A stretch of 64,000 nucleotides of DNA from Vulcanimicrobiota bacterium. Its GTDB lineage: Bacteria > Vulcanimicrobiota > Vulcanimicrobiia > Vulcanimicrobiales > Vulcanimicrobiaceae. Positions 40,719 to 50,160 of this stretch are shown in pieces. Position 1 is the first letter of the stretch. Each line of letters opens with the position of its first letter. Location of the stretch: NCBI GenBank assembly GCA_003164495.1, contig PLTN01000162.1, positions 1 to 64,000 of the forward strand, read 5' to 3'. The notes beneath the pieces are model-generated. The model worked only from the letters and a program-made list of their open reading frames with translations. It did no database searches and had not been told where the DNA came from. A program made the position numbers and the translations under genes.

Positions 40719-43109
40719 ATGCGTATCCGCCGCTCGCTTTCGTATTTCTTAGCGTCCCTAACGACGGCGAGCATCGTGCTGGCGTCCTGCGGCGGCGGCG
40801 GAGGAAGCGGCGGGAGTTCGGTTCCGGCCGCGCCAACCGTGACCGCGACCGCGGTTACCTCGGAATCGCAACAAGTGTCCCTCTCCACGGTGAGTTCACA
40901 GGCTGCGACGTACTCGGTGAGCGGGTACTCCAGCATTGCGACGATACCGGCGGGCAACGTTGCGACGACGCTGTCGACGACCTTCTCGTCGGCGCAACCG
41001 AGCGGCACCCCGACGATTCAGAATCTGCAACGCCGGCCACAAAAGATCGGCGCGAGCCCCATCGGCGCAATTGCGTACTTGTGCATCACGCCGGCCGCGA
41101 CCGTTCTGCTCGCAGCGTATCCCTCGTTTTCGCTTACGCTTCCGTCCGCGATCAACGGCAGTTACGCATACGTCGCGCTGTACGATCCGACCAACAGCAG
41201 CGCGGGCTGGAACACGATCGAAGGACCCGCGAGCGGCTCCGGCCTGACGCTCGGCTTTAGCGGCAGCTCGCCGGGCCCGACGCTGCAGGGTGGACAAACC
41301 TACTGCTTCCTCTTCTTCACGCTGGCCTCGGCCCTCCCGACGCCGACGCCGGTACCGACGACAACCGCAACCGCAACCGCAACCGCGTCACCGGCGGCAC
41401 CCCCCACGGCGGACGTTGCGTTCACGTGCCCGACGAACGATTCGTCGCCCAACCTGATTGCACGGTCGAATGCGGTCGCGGCAAGCGATGCTGCCCGCAG
41501 CACGGCCGGACTGCGCGCGCAACACCCGGCTTCCGGCGACACCGGCTTCCTTGCGGTCACGTATAGCAGGGCCGCATCGAACGTCAACAACGCATCGACA
41601 CTCGCTCTGCGCGAGCATGCTGCGGGGGGAACGCTGGTCCGTCAGCTCACGTTTGCACGCACCGGCACGATGATACGCGTGCTCTCCGTTCCCGCATCCC
41701 AGTCGTCTACCGTCGCGGCGGCAATGCGCTTACAGCCCGGCGTCGAGAGCGTCGCGCCGACCGGGCTGCGCCGCTACGTCACCAAAGTTACAACGCCGTA
41801 TTTTCCGAACGACCCGTACTTCAACGGCTTCACGGCTGCGCAAAATGCAAGCGACAACAACAGTCAACCGAGTACGTTTCAAGTTCCGCCGTATGACGAA
41901 AGCGAGAGCGTTCCCGGGCAATGGGATATGCATGCGATCAAGTTGGAGTATGCGCTCGGATATAGCCAAACCGGCAACGGAAGCGGGATCGTCAACGCCG
42001 GCGCGCTCGGTTCAGCGGCGGTGAAGATCGCGATCATCGACACCGGCGAAGATCCCAACCACCCGGAAATCGCCTCGAAGCTGGCATATCAGCGCTGCTT
42101 CATCAGCAACACCAGCGGTGTGCAATCGACGAGCAATTTCGAAACCGACCCGCTAGGGCATGGCACGGATGTATCCGGAATCGCGGCCGCGGATACGAAC
42201 AACGCCTTCGGCTTCACTGGAACCGGGGGAAACGTCATGATCGCCGGATACCGGGTGTTTCCGACACCCGATGACAGCTGCGCGTCTGACAACTCCAACG
42301 ACCGGCAGTGCGGAGCGAGTACGCTCGACATCGCCGATGCCATTAACGATGCGGTTGCACAACACGTCAATGTCATCTCGATGAGCCTCGGCGGCGAGGC
42401 ATGTTCCTCTCCCGGGGTCGACTCCGACCCGACGGAGGGGGCTGCCGTCGCCAACGCGATCGCAGCGGGAATTATCGTCGTAGCGGCCTCCGGTAACAGC
42501 GGCGGCAGCGGACTCGGAACACCTGCGTGCGACTCGGGTGTCATCGCGGTTGGGGCAACATCGCTTGCGGACGGAGCCGCCAATCCCAATGGAAGCGGCA
42601 ATGCACTGGGTTCGCCGTCGTCGCCGGTTGAATACGTAACAAATTACACGCAGTACGGCCACCCCAATACGGTTCGCAGCGCCGCCTCCTGGGGAATTGT
42701 TGCGCCCGGCGGTGATCCGTCTAGTGGCGGAGACACGGACGACCTCCATTGGATCGAGAATATTTGGACGTCGGCACCGTTCAAATCGTCGCTTTCCGAT
42801 CTCACGTTTGCCGGTACGTGCGTCGGTGACTACCCCAATGGAAACAACCCAACTGCGCCGGCCGACTGTCGCGTACAAATTGCCGGAACGTCAATGGCAA
42901 CGCCGCACGTCGCCGGCGCCGCAGCCTTGATTCTTTCCGCGACCGGCGGCTCGTCGTCGCAGTACCAGTCCGCAGAGGCGATGCGAACGCTGCTGTGCAG
43001 CTCGGCCGATGATATCGGCAGCCCGCATCAAGGCTGCGGCCGCCTCAACGTCTACACCGCTATGGCGACGGCGCTGCGCGATCCCATTCCGCCCACGCCT
43101 ATTCCCTGA
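40719..43109 (+). CDS. Secreted S8-family serine peptidase lipoprotein
   Basis: This 796-aa subtilase has a lipobox ending at Cys24 (VLASC), then a Gly tract. An N-terminal domain extends to about 205, a Pro/Thr/Ala linker (207-228) follows, and a propeptide-like stretch runs to about 400. The catalytic domain has Asp441 (IIDTGE), His481 (GHGTDVSGIA), Asn593 (SGNSGG) and Ser725 (GTSMATPH). The triad and oxyanion Asn are complete, so it should be an active surface protease. Several Cys pairs in the catalytic domain suggest disulfides. The linker is encoded by a short tandem repeat. Confidence 0.95.
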   Translation: MRIRRSLSYFLASLTTASIVLASCGGGGGSGGSSVPAAPTVTATAVTSESQQVSLSTVSSQAATYSVSGYSSIATIPAGNVATTLSTTFSSAQPSGTPTIQNLQRRPQKIGASPIGAIAYLCITPAATVLLAAYPSFSLTLPSAINGSYAYVALYDPTNSSAGWNTIEGPASGSGLTLGFSGSSPGPTLQGGQTYCFLFFTLASALPTPTPVPTTTATATATASPAAPPTADVAFTCPTNDSSPNLIARSNAVAASDAARSTAGLRAQHPASGDTGFLAVTYSRAASNVNNASTLALREHAAGGTLVRQLTFARTGTMIRVLSVPASQSSTVAAAMRLQPGVESVAPTGLRRYVTKVTTPYFPNDPYFNGFTAAQNASDNNSQPSTFQVPPYDESESVPGQWDMHAIKLEYALGYSQTGNGSGIVNAGALGSAAVKIAIIDTGEDPNHPEIASKLAYQRCFISNTSGVQSTSNFETDPLGHGTDVSGIAAADTNNAFGFTGTGGNVMIAGYRVFPTPDDSCASDNSNDRQCGASTLDIADAINDAVAQHVNVISMSLGGEACSSPGVDSDPTEGAAVANAIAAGIIVVAASGNSGGSGLGTPACDSGVIAVGATSLADGAANPNGSGNALGSPSSPVEYVTNYTQYGHPNTVRSAASWGIVAPGGDPSSGGDTDDLHWIENIWTSAPFKSSLSDLTFAGTCVGDYPNGNNPTAPADCRVQIAGTSMATPHVAGAAALILSATGGSSSQYQSAEAMRTLLCSSADDIGSPHQGCGRLNVYTAMATALRDPIPPTPIP
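41363..41386 (+). repeat. Hexanucleotide tandem repeat in the subtilase linker
   Basis: Four exact copies of AACCGC encode alternating Thr-Ala in the linker between domains. The unit is two codons, so copy-number change would alter linker length without a frameshift. Confidence 0.8.
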
Positions 43110-43185
43110 CAGCGTTTTCCCAGGAAGTAATCGCCTGTTAGACTGCTCCGTTCCATGGGAAGGGGTTTCCTATAAGGGAGTTATC

Positions 43186-43506
43186 ATGAAAATTTCGTCA
43201 CTGGTTTTGCCCGCGCTCGGTGGGCTGCTCGTCCTTGGCTCGGTCGCCGGAACTCCGGCACCCGCGAAGGCCGACACGGCAAGCACCGCAGCGATCATTG
43301 CCGGAGCGGCAGGGATCGTCGGCGCTCTACTCTACGACGCAAACAATCATCCGTACTACGTTCGCAATAATCATCGCTACTACGTCACCCAGCAAGAAGC
43401 CACATACTATCGCGGCCACCATCAAGGCGTTACGCGCCGAGCCTACGTCCCCGAGCAAGAGTATCCGGTCGCGCGCGACCCCTACCACAACCGCATGGGC
43501 CACTAG
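43186..43506 (+). CDS. Small exported His/Tyr-rich protein
   Basis: This 106-aa protein has a signal peptide (SSLVLPALGGLLVLGSVAG, cut near AKA-D), a short hydrophobic Ala/Gly stretch and a mature part rich in His, Tyr, Arg and Asn (NHPYYVRNNHRYYV). Function is unknown; metal or polyphosphate binding would be speculation. AAGGGAG precedes ATG 43,186. It follows the subtilase by 76 bp and could share its transcript. Confidence 0.7.
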   Translation: MKISSLVLPALGGLLVLGSVAGTPAPAKADTASTAAIIAGAAGIVGALLYDANNHPYYVRNNHRYYVTQQEATYYRGHHQGVTRRAYVPEQEYPVARDPYHNRMGH

Positions 43507-43512
43507 CGCTCG

Positions 43513-43884
43513 TCAGTGAGCCGTAATCGTGTCCGCGTCGAGTGAGTGATCGCTCTGCGCGGACCCGCTTACGTCTACGGTCATACCGGGCGCCAGCGTC
43601 GTGCCGCGTGGATTGATGACCGTTCCCTGGTGCAGATGAACGTCACGGTAGACGTTCGGCGCCGTCTCGAGTTGCAGATCGAAGTGGCGGAAGTACGTCA
43701 CTTTGCCATGCGCGGTATTCCCGTTAGTCGTTTGCAAGAGCACGTTGCCGAGCGCGTTGAGGACGCTTTGCACGATCGGGTTGTTTTGCACATCGGGCGG
43801 AATCGATGGAAGCGGCAACGGGTCGGCGAGGGCTTCGCTGGCAGCCGCAACCAGCAGGGCGATCGCTAGGGCGAGAACGCGCAA
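43513..43884 (-). CDS. Small exported beta-rich protein
   Basis: This 123-aa protein has a signal peptide (ALAIALLVAAASEALA) and a beta-rich mature part (HGKVTYFRHFDLQL, VHLHQGTVINP, MTVDVSGSAQ), possibly an OB-like fold. TTG 43,884 is chosen because GGAG lies seven bases upstream and the start then falls one base after the stop of the binding-protein gene; the longer frame from 43,923 overlaps that gene by 38 bp. The binding-protein context gives no clear role. Confidence 0.65.
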   Translation of the reverse strand: MRVLALAIALLVAAASEALADPLPLPSIPPDVQNNPIVQSVLNALGNVLLQTTNGNTAHGKVTYFRHFDLQLETAPNVYRDVHLHQGTVINPRGTTLAPGMTVDVSGSAQSDHSLDADTITAH

Positions 43885-43885
43885 T

Positions 43886-45070
43886 TTACTTCTCCGGACT
43901 GACCACCATAGGATACGTCGCAAACTCGGCGTTGACCAGTACGCCGTTTTGTTTTTCGACGCGCCGCAAGTAAATGTTCTCGACGATGTCGCGCGTTGCC
44001 GGATCGATCATGATGGGGCCGCGGGGGCTTTCCGCCTTGTAGCCCTTGAGAAATGCCAGCGTCTTGTCGGGATCCCAGTTGCCGCCTTGAGCAGCAAGCG
44101 CTTTATAGGTCGCGGTGAGGATATCCCAAATCGCGCAGCCGGCAAAGCTTGCGTTCGGATTGCCGTGCGTGATCGCGTTGGTCTCTTGCTGATACTGCCG
44201 GTTGAGCGCCGACTTGTGCACCGACGAGTAATGATACGCCGACACGATGCCCAACGCCGGGTCGCCCATCTGCGGCAGGTTGTTCTCGCTCACGAGATCG
44301 CCGGTCGCGAGGATCTTGATTCCGGCCTTTTGCATCCCGGCGGCTTCATACTGTTTGAGAAACTGCGCGCTGCCGCCGCCGGCGAGTAAGAAGATAAAGC
44401 ACGCATCGGGCTTGGTGTCTTTCGCCCGTTGGATATATGCGGAAAAGTCGGTTGCTTCGAGCGGCATTGGGCTCACGCCGACCTCCGTGCCGCCGGCGCC
44501 TTCGAACGCGCGCTTGAAGCCGACATGCGCGTCGACGCCGGACTGATTGTCGGCGTACATCGTGTAGATTTTCTTGTAGCCGTTCTTCGCGGCCCACTTG
44601 CCGAGCACGTCGGTCAGTTCGAGCGTGGTGAACGACCAGCGCGTCATGTAGGGGAATTTCGGCAGCAGCCCCGTCGCCACCGAATTGACGAGCATCACCG
44701 GCGTCTTCGATTGATTCGAGATGTCGCCGACGGTCATCGCGTTCGCGGTGAAGATCAAGCCGGCGATCATGTCGACCTTCTCTTGAACCACGAGTTCTTG
44801 GGCCGCGCGCCGCGCCGTCTCGGGTGCAACACCGGTATCGTCGCGCCGCACGATGACGACTTTACGCCCCGCTACGGTATCGCCATGCACTTTTTGGAAC
44901 GCCGCCATCGCCCCGTCGAGCTCGGGACCGGAGGCCGGCCCGCCGCCCGTGTACGACCAGACGATACCGACCTTGAACGGATCGCCCGGCGCAGCCAGCG
45001 CAGCCGCGGGCGCTAAACCGGCCGAAACCAGCGCGGCAGAGGACGTTTGGAGCATCCCGAGTCTCTTCAT
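43886..45070 (-). CDS. LivK-type ABC solute-binding protein (Peripla_BP_6)
   Basis: This 394-aa periplasmic binding protein has a signal peptide (ending ALAAPGD). It shows KVGIVWSYTGGGPASGPELD, VVIVRRDDTGVAPETARRAA and PVMLVNSVATGL, typical of the branched-chain amino acid or aromatic-acid branch of the family. ATG 45,070 is preferred over 45,115. No liv permease or ATPase genes are nearby. It is divergent from the amidohydrolase operon across 63 bp, so a shared promoter region and a common substrate are plausible. Confidence 0.9.
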   Translation of the reverse strand: MKRLGMLQTSSAALVSAGLAPAAALAAPGDPFKVGIVWSYTGGGPASGPELDGAMAAFQKVHGDTVAGRKVVIVRRDDTGVAPETARRAAQELVVQEKVDMIAGLIFTANAMTVGDISNQSKTPVMLVNSVATGLLPKFPYMTRWSFTTLELTDVLGKWAAKNGYKKIYTMYADNQSGVDAHVGFKRAFEGAGGTEVGVSPMPLEATDFSAYIQRAKDTKPDACFIFLLAGGGSAQFLKQYEAAGMQKAGIKILATGDLVSENNLPQMGDPALGIVSAYHYSSVHKSALNRQYQQETNAITHGNPNASFAGCAIWDILTATYKALAAQGGNWDPDKTLAFLKGYKAESPRGPIMIDPATRDIVENIYLRRVEKQNGVLVNAEFATYPMVVSPEK

Positions 45071-45133
45071 AAGCCGCCCGTACGATGAGCAACGCCCGTC
45101 CACCTCGAAACCCAAATGCGTTCGGAGGTGACT

Positions 45134-46558
45134 ATGTCCGGGTTTGCGGATTTCCCCGGTTCAGAGGTGCGTGCACGGCTCGATCATCCGGTGATCGACT
45201 GCGATGCGCACGTCGTCGAAGCACGCTTCGCGATCGAAGACTTCCTTAAAGACTTGGCCGGTCCAAGCGTGGTCGAGCGCTATCTCAAATGCCAGAATTA
45301 TCGCCAGTACAATCAGCCGAGCCGCGGCTTCTGGTGGGGCGTTCCGTCGGGGCCGCACACGAGCGACCGCGCGATGTCGATGCTGCCGAAACTCTTTCGC
45401 GCGCGCATGGACGACATCGGCTTCGATTTCGCGCACCTTTACAGTACCGCCGGCATCCCGGGCTTGTACTATCAAGACGATGAAGTGCGACAGGCGTTCT
45501 GCCGCGCTACGAACATGCTCTACGCCGACATGTTCCGTGAGGTTTCCGACCGCGTGCGCCCCGTGGCGCTCATCCCGACGTTCACACCCGAAGAGGCGAT
45601 CGCCGAACTCGAGTTCGCGGTAAAGGAACTCGGGCACAAAGCCATCATGATCGGCACCGAACACATCCGGCCCGTTCCGGGCGCGCACGGCGATGCACCC
45701 TACCTCACCAAATCGATCGCCATCGATCCGCCGCACGACTACGATCCTTTCTGGGCCAAGTGCGTCGAGCTGAAGGTCACGCCGGTGTGTCACACGGCGG
45801 CGATCTTCAACGCGTATCGCAACTCACCGAGCAACTACGTCTTCAACCATCTCGGCGGCTTTGCCACCGGCGCCGACTACTTCTGTCGTGCGGTATTCAT
45901 GGGCGGCGTAACGCGCCGCTTTCCGACGCTGAGCTTCGGCTTTCTCGAGGGCGGAGCGGCCTGGGCCCTGACGCTCTTGAACAACATCGTCGAACACTTC
46001 GAGAAGCGCAACGTCGAGCACATGGAGACCAACCTCGATCCGGCCAAGCTCGACATCGAGCTGTTGAGCCGGCTCTTCGGCGAATACGGTAACGAATATC
46101 TCACCGCCGAACGCATCAAGACCGCGACGTTCGAGAACTGGGAAACGAACCTCATTCGTCCGGTCCCGTTCGACGAATTCGCGCCGTGCGGGATGACGGA
46201 AGTCAACGATCTCAAGGCGCTCTTCATCGATCGCTTCTACTTCGGCTGCGAGGCCGACGATCGCATGACCTCGGTTGCGTTCAACCGCCGTCTCAACCCC
46301 GTGGGCGGGAAACTCAAGCCGGTGTTCGGTTCCGACATCGGGCACTGGGACGTGATGGACGCCACGACCATCCTCTCCGAAGCGTGGAGCCTCGTCGACG
46401 GCGGCCTCATGGACGAAGACAACTTCCGCGAATTCGTGTACGAGAATCCGGCCATGATGCACCTCTCGATGAATCCCGACTACTTCGTGGGCACGGTGCT
46501 CGAAGACGACGCTGCGAAGCTGCTGGGACGGAAGCCGCAGGCGGTCGGGCCGGCGTGA
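45134..46558 (+). CDS. Amidohydrolase-family (PF04909-like) metal-dependent hydrolase or decarboxylase
   Basis: This 474-aa TIM-barrel protein of amidohydrolase_2 type has VIDCDAHVVE at the first strand (metal His), DIGFDFAHLYS, VTPVCHTAA, FNHLGGF and a C-terminal SDIGHWDV with a candidate metal Asp. The family includes aromatic-acid decarboxylases (ACMSD type) and hydrolases. GGAGG lies five bases before ATG 45,134. The stop overlaps the GTG of the Rieske ferredoxin gene (GTGA), so both act in one pathway. The substrate is unknown. Confidence 0.85.
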   Translation: MSGFADFPGSEVRARLDHPVIDCDAHVVEARFAIEDFLKDLAGPSVVERYLKCQNYRQYNQPSRGFWWGVPSGPHTSDRAMSMLPKLFRARMDDIGFDFAHLYSTAGIPGLYYQDDEVRQAFCRATNMLYADMFREVSDRVRPVALIPTFTPEEAIAELEFAVKELGHKAIMIGTEHIRPVPGAHGDAPYLTKSIAIDPPHDYDPFWAKCVELKVTPVCHTAAIFNAYRNSPSNYVFNHLGGFATGADYFCRAVFMGGVTRRFPTLSFGFLEGGAAWALTLLNNIVEHFEKRNVEHMETNLDPAKLDIELLSRLFGEYGNEYLTAERIKTATFENWETNLIRPVPFDEFAPCGMTEVNDLKALFIDRFYFGCEADDRMTSVAFNRRLNPVGGKLKPVFGSDIGHWDVMDATTILSEAWSLVDGGLMDEDNFREFVYENPAMMHLSMNPDYFVGTVLEDDAAKLLGRKPQAVGPA

Positions 46559-46881
46559 TCTACTCCGTCGCCGACGCCGCGGATCTCCCGCCGGGCACGA
46601 TGATGCATGTTGAGCTCGATGGACGCATGATCGCGCTGTATAACTACGACGGCGATTTCTACGCGACCGACGACATCTGCACGCACCGGCGCGCGCGTCT
46701 CTCCGACGGCTATCTGGACGGACGGACCGTGCAATGCCCGCTCCACTTCGGCAAGTTCGACATCATCACCGGAGAACCGCAGAACCCGCCGTGCAAGGTT
46801 CCCGTGGCAACATATCCCGTCATCCTCGACATCGAACGGCTCCTCATCGACGTACCAGAATCCGGCCAAACTGAAAATTGA
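46555..46881 (+). CDS. Rieske-type [2Fe-2S] ferredoxin
   Basis: This 108-aa single-domain Rieske protein has CTH and CPLH ligands (CTHRRARLSDGYLDG, then QCPLHFGKFD), like NagAb/BphF ferredoxins that pass electrons to ring-hydroxylating oxygenases. It starts at GTG 46,555, overlapping the amidohydrolase stop. No oxygenase lies in this operon; the Rieske oxygenase at 28,837 is 16 kb away and is the only oxygenase seen in the window. Confidence 0.9.
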   Translation: MIYSVADAADLPPGTMMHVELDGRMIALYNYDGDFYATDDICTHRRARLSDGYLDGRTVQCPLHFGKFDIITGEPQNPPCKVPVATYPVILDIERLLIDVPESGQTEN

Positions 46882-46927
46882 CTTGAAACACAGAGCCAAC
46901 CGCTCCGGGGGTGCCGAAGAGAAGCGC

Positions 46928-47524
46928 ATGACCTCCCCGGCTCCCAGCACGCACGGCACGCTCTTCTGCACGCTGGTGGATCGCCGCTCGAGCGTCCCGC
47001 TGGCGGACGCGCGGGTCACGTGCGTCATCGGCGGCGGAATCGTTCAAGTCGACGTGGACTCACGCGGCGAGTTCCGCGCCGATTTTCCCCAAGGCGTGTT
47101 CGACCTCGTCATCTCCGCCCGCGGCGAACTCTCGCTCACCTTACGCGGCATCGGCGTGCTGGCCGGACACACGCAACGCATCTTGCGCGCCTTCGTTCCG
47201 GGCGAAGACGACGCCAACGACGGCGTCCCGGCCTCGGCGATCGGCGGCTACCTGACCGATCGGCTGGGTCACCCGCTCGTCGACGCCGCCGTGACCGCCA
47301 CGCTCGTGTCCCCGCCGGGTACGCCGCTCTACGGTGGACCCGGCAAGCAGACCTACGCCGCGCAGACCGATAAGTTCGGCGCCTTCATCCTCCACGCGAT
47401 CAAGCCGGGGACTTACGACGTGGTCGTGCGCACCAAACAAAACACGCTCTCAAACGAGCGTGTCACCGTTCCCGACCACCGCATCTTCCAGCGCCACGAT
47501 CTCAAACTGATGGTGACGGTTTAG
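46928..47524 (+). CDS. Protein with two carboxypeptidase-regulatory-like beta domains
   Basis: This protein of about 198 aa has two transthyretin-like beta sandwiches: VPLADARVTCVIGGG with SRGEFRADFPQGVFDLVIS, and GHPLVDAAVTATLVSPPGTP with KFGAFILHAIKPGTYDVVV. Such domains usually bind or hold together other proteins or glycans. No signal peptide is seen. ATG 46,928 (GAAGAG site upstream) is chosen over a TTG at 46,883. It follows the ferredoxin gene by 46 bp. Its link to the amidohydrolase pathway is unclear. Confidence 0.7.
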   Translation: MTSPAPSTHGTLFCTLVDRRSSVPLADARVTCVIGGGIVQVDVDSRGEFRADFPQGVFDLVISARGELSLTLRGIGVLAGHTQRILRAFVPGEDDANDGVPASAIGGYLTDRLGHPLVDAAVTATLVSPPGTPLYGGPGKQTYAAQTDKFGAFILHAIKPGTYDVVVRTKQNTLSNERVTVPDHRIFQRHDLKLMVTV

Positions 47525-47634
47525 GGGATTCGCGTGTCGGGCAAGCCCGTATCTAGCCCGTTAAACCGTGCCGTGCAAGAATGCGTGCCGTTCGGTGGAC
47601 GTCATTCGCGCTGCTGCAACAGGGCTATCTTTGA

Positions 47635-48423
47635 CTACCCGAAGCGACCCGTGACGTAATCCTCGGTGCGCTTTTCTCGCGGCTTAGTAAAGATCTGCTG
47701 GGTGGTTCCAACCTCGACGATCTCACCGAGGTGAAAGAATGCGGTAATTTCCGAAATGCGCGCCGCCTGCTGCATCGAATGCGTGACAATCACAACGGTA
47801 AAGTCGTTTTTAAGTTGTTCAATCAAGTCTTCGATTTTCGATGTCGCAATCGGATCGAGCGCTGAGGCCGGCTCGTCCATCAAAATGACTTCGGGGTTGA
47901 CAGCGAGGCAACGCGCGATGCAAAGACGCTGCTGCTGCCCACCGGAAAGGGACAAAGCAGAATCGTTCAGCCGATCCTTAACTTCATCCCAGAGAGCAGC
48001 TCGCCGCAAAGATGTTTCGCAGATTTCGTCAAGTTTGGCCTTATTGCGTTCGCCGAAAACCATCGGCCCATAAAGCACATTATCGTAGATCTTTTTGGCA
48101 AACGGATTCGGCCGTTGAAAGACCATGCCAATTCGATGCCGTATGTCAATCGGGTCGGTGTGGGGAGCGTACACGTCCACATTATCGAGTCGTATGCTGC
48201 CTGTAACGCGGGCGCCGATCGTCATGTCGTGCATGCGGTTGATGGCGCGCAGAAAAGTCGACTTTCCGCAGCCGGAAGGCCCAATGAGCGCTGTTACCGC
48301 GTGCTCCTTCATCTGAAGAGTCGCGTTCTTAATCGCGTGAAAAGTCCCGTAATAGACGTCCACATCTTCCGCGACGACTTTGTAATTCTCGCCAGTCACG
48401 GGATTGGGCTGTTCACTGATCAC
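47635..48423 (-). CDS. pstB: Phosphate ABC transporter ATPase PstB, copy 2
   Basis: This 262-aa ABC ATPase has Walker [10 protein letters not shown], signature [13 protein letters not shown], Walker [14 protein letters not shown], and the PstB C-terminal [12 protein letters not shown]. It powers phosphate import by PstCA. It lies 34 bp downstream of a first pstB and is the last gene of the pst operon. Both copies keep all catalytic motifs. Copy 2 is closer to the standard PstB sequence (DEPASALDP). Confidence 0.95.
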   Translation of the reverse strand: MISEQPNPVTGENYKVVAEDVDVYYGTFHAIKNATLQMKEHAVTALIGPSGCGKSTFLRAINRMHDMTIGARVTGSIRLDNVDVYAPHTDPIDIRHRIGMVFQRPNPFAKKIYDNVLYGPMVFGERNKAKLDEICETSLRRAALWDEVKDRLNDSALSLSGGQQQRLCIARCLAVNPEVILMDEPASALDPIATSKIEDLIEQLKNDFTVVIVTHSMQQAARISEITAFFHLGEIVEVGTTQQIFTKPREKRTEDYVTGRFG

Positions 48424-48457
48424 GTTAAATTCCTCAAGTTATGACGTCCTCAAGAAA

Positions 48458-49276
48458 TCAGCCGAAGCGGCCCGTGATGTAATCTTCTGTTCGTTTGTCA
48501 TGCGGCTTGGTGAAGATGGTGTTCGTCCGATCGACTTCGATCAAACGTCCAACGCCATGGTCGTCACCCATCAAGAAGGCCGTGAAGTCCGACACGCGCG
48601 CCGCCTGCTGCATGTTGTGGGTGACCGCAATCAATGTATAGTCCTTCACCAACTCTTGCATGAGTTCTTCAATTTGCAGCGTCGATATCGGATCGAGTGC
48701 CGAGGTCGCTTCGTCGAGCAACAAGATTGCCGGCTCGACCGCGAGCGCACGCGCAATGCAAAGCCGTTGCTGTTGACCACCCGATAGCGAAATGCCGGGA
48801 CGGTTCAAAATGTCCTTGACTTCATTCCAGAGTACTGCTTGACGGAGGGCCTTTTCAGCAATATCCAGCGGCTTCCGGCCATTAAGTATGCCCCGGAGGC
48901 GTAATCCAGCCGTAACGTTGTCGATGATCGACATTGTCGGAAAGGGTGCCGCCTGCTGGAACACCATCCCGATTCGCTGCCGTACGGCCACTGCATCCAC
49001 ACCACGCTCGTATATGTTATGGCCGCCAAAAAACACCGCGCCCTCAACGCTTGCATCAACGGCAAGTTCGTGGATCCGATTGAGCGCGCGCAGAAGAGTG
49101 GACTTACCGGCTCCCGAGGGTCCGATCAACGCCGTAATGGCATTACGGGGAAACGACATCGACACATCTGCAACCGCGAGTTTCTTTCCCTTGTAGAAAA
49201 CGGATAAATCACGTGTTTCAAGGGCAACGACGTCGGCGGAGACATCGCGCTCTTCAAGGGCGTATTGCGGGTTCAT
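48458..49276 (-). CDS. pstB: Phosphate ABC transporter ATPase PstB, copy 1
   Basis: This 272-aa ABC ATPase has Walker [10 protein letters not shown], signature [13 protein letters not shown], Walker [14 protein letters not shown], and C-terminal [15 protein letters not shown] 49,276 overlaps the pstA stop by ATGA, so the upstream extension of the frame is not used. It differs from copy 2 in the region after Walker A ([11 protein letters not shown] in place of [11 protein letters not shown]). Two PstB-type subunits may form a heterodimer or serve different conditions, as in Bacillus subtilis. Confidence 0.93.
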   Translation of the reverse strand: MNPQYALEERDVSADVVALETRDLSVFYKGKKLAVADVSMSFPRNAITALIGPSGAGKSTLLRALNRIHELAVDASVEGAVFFGGHNIYERGVDAVAVRQRIGMVFQQAAPFPTMSIIDNVTAGLRLRGILNGRKPLDIAEKALRQAVLWNEVKDILNRPGISLSGGQQQRLCIARALAVEPAILLLDEATSALDPISTLQIEELMQELVKDYTLIAVTHNMQQAARVSDFTAFLMGDDHGVGRLIEVDRTNTIFTKPHDKRTEDYITGRFG

Positions 49277-50160
49277 CGCCGCCCCAATCGTAGTGCAGCA
49301 CGTGCTAGGAGATTGAGTGCAAAAACGGCCAGAGTAAGCAGCAATGCTCCGGCCCACGCTTGCCGATGCCAGTCGTCGTATGGGGAGATTGCGTAGGTGA
49401 AGACTTGTAACGAGAGTTCCGCCATCGGGTGCGTCGGATTCAATTCCCAAAATTGACTACCGAAAGCCGTAAAGAGCAGCGGCGCAGTTTCGCCAGTGAC
49501 CCGAGCGACGCCGAGAAGAACAGCCGTCAGGATCGCGCCCTGCGCAGCGGGTAGCACGATCTTTACCGTTGTTGAAAACTGCGAAAGCCCAAGCGCAAAA
49601 CCGGCTTCCCGGATGGCCCGCGGAACGGTGCGCACAGCGTCTTCAGTGGTCCGGATGATGAGCGGCAACATAATGATGGCGAAGGCGACCGAAGCGGAAA
49701 CTGCCGAGAAATGCTTGAAGGGTGCGACGAACAACGTGTACGCGAAGAGCCCAATCGCGATGCTCGGAATTCCCGCAAGTACGTCTGCAAGCAACCGCAG
49801 GGCTTCCGCGAAAGCGTTTCGGCCAAAGAGCGCCAGGTAGACACCGGTCAACACACCGATCGGGACGGCCATCATGGTTGCTATACCGACGATGATGAGG
49901 CTGCCGACGATGCCATTTGCGACGCCGCCACCGGTTACGCCGACTGGGCGGGGAAGAGCGGTTATGAAGGCCCAGTTGACGCTTGAGGCGCCTTGCAGCG
50001 CAACGTAGCCGAGGATCGCAATGAGGGCGCCGGCCGCGATAAGGATGCACAGTATCGTAAAACCGATCCATGCGTTGCTGGCGATGTAACGCGCGGTAAC
50101 GCCCGGATCTCTCTTGCCTACCACCCCAGCCATATGCGCAGGTTCCGCCGTGACCATCAT
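49273..50160 (-). CDS. pstA: Phosphate ABC transporter permease PstA
   Basis: This 295-aa permease has six membrane helices and the binding-protein-dependent transport motif near [20 protein letters not shown]. The opening [20 protein letters not shown] and the [20 protein letters not shown] loop are typical of PstA. It forms the phosphate channel with PstC. Both ends overlap by ATGA with the pstC stop and the pstB start. Length is standard. Confidence 0.94.
   Translation of the reverse strand: MMVTAEPAHMAGVVGKRDPGVTARYIASNAWIGFTILCILIAAGALIAILGYVALQGASSVNWAFITALPRPVGVTGGGVANGIVGSLIIVGIATMMAVPIGVLTGVYLALFGRNAFAEALRLLADVLAGIPSIAIGLFAYTLFVAPFKHFSAVSASVAFAIIMLPLIIRTTEDAVRTVPRAIREAGFALGLSQFSTTVKIVLPAAQGAILTAVLLGVARVTGETAPLLFTAFGSQFWELNPTHPMAELSLQVFTYAISPYDDWHRQAWAGALLLTLAVFALNLLARAALRLGRR

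Noticed and set aside
47538-47549. CGGG-CAAG-CCCG hairpin as terminator between convergent genes
   Set aside because: Only four base pairs and no T-run on either side.
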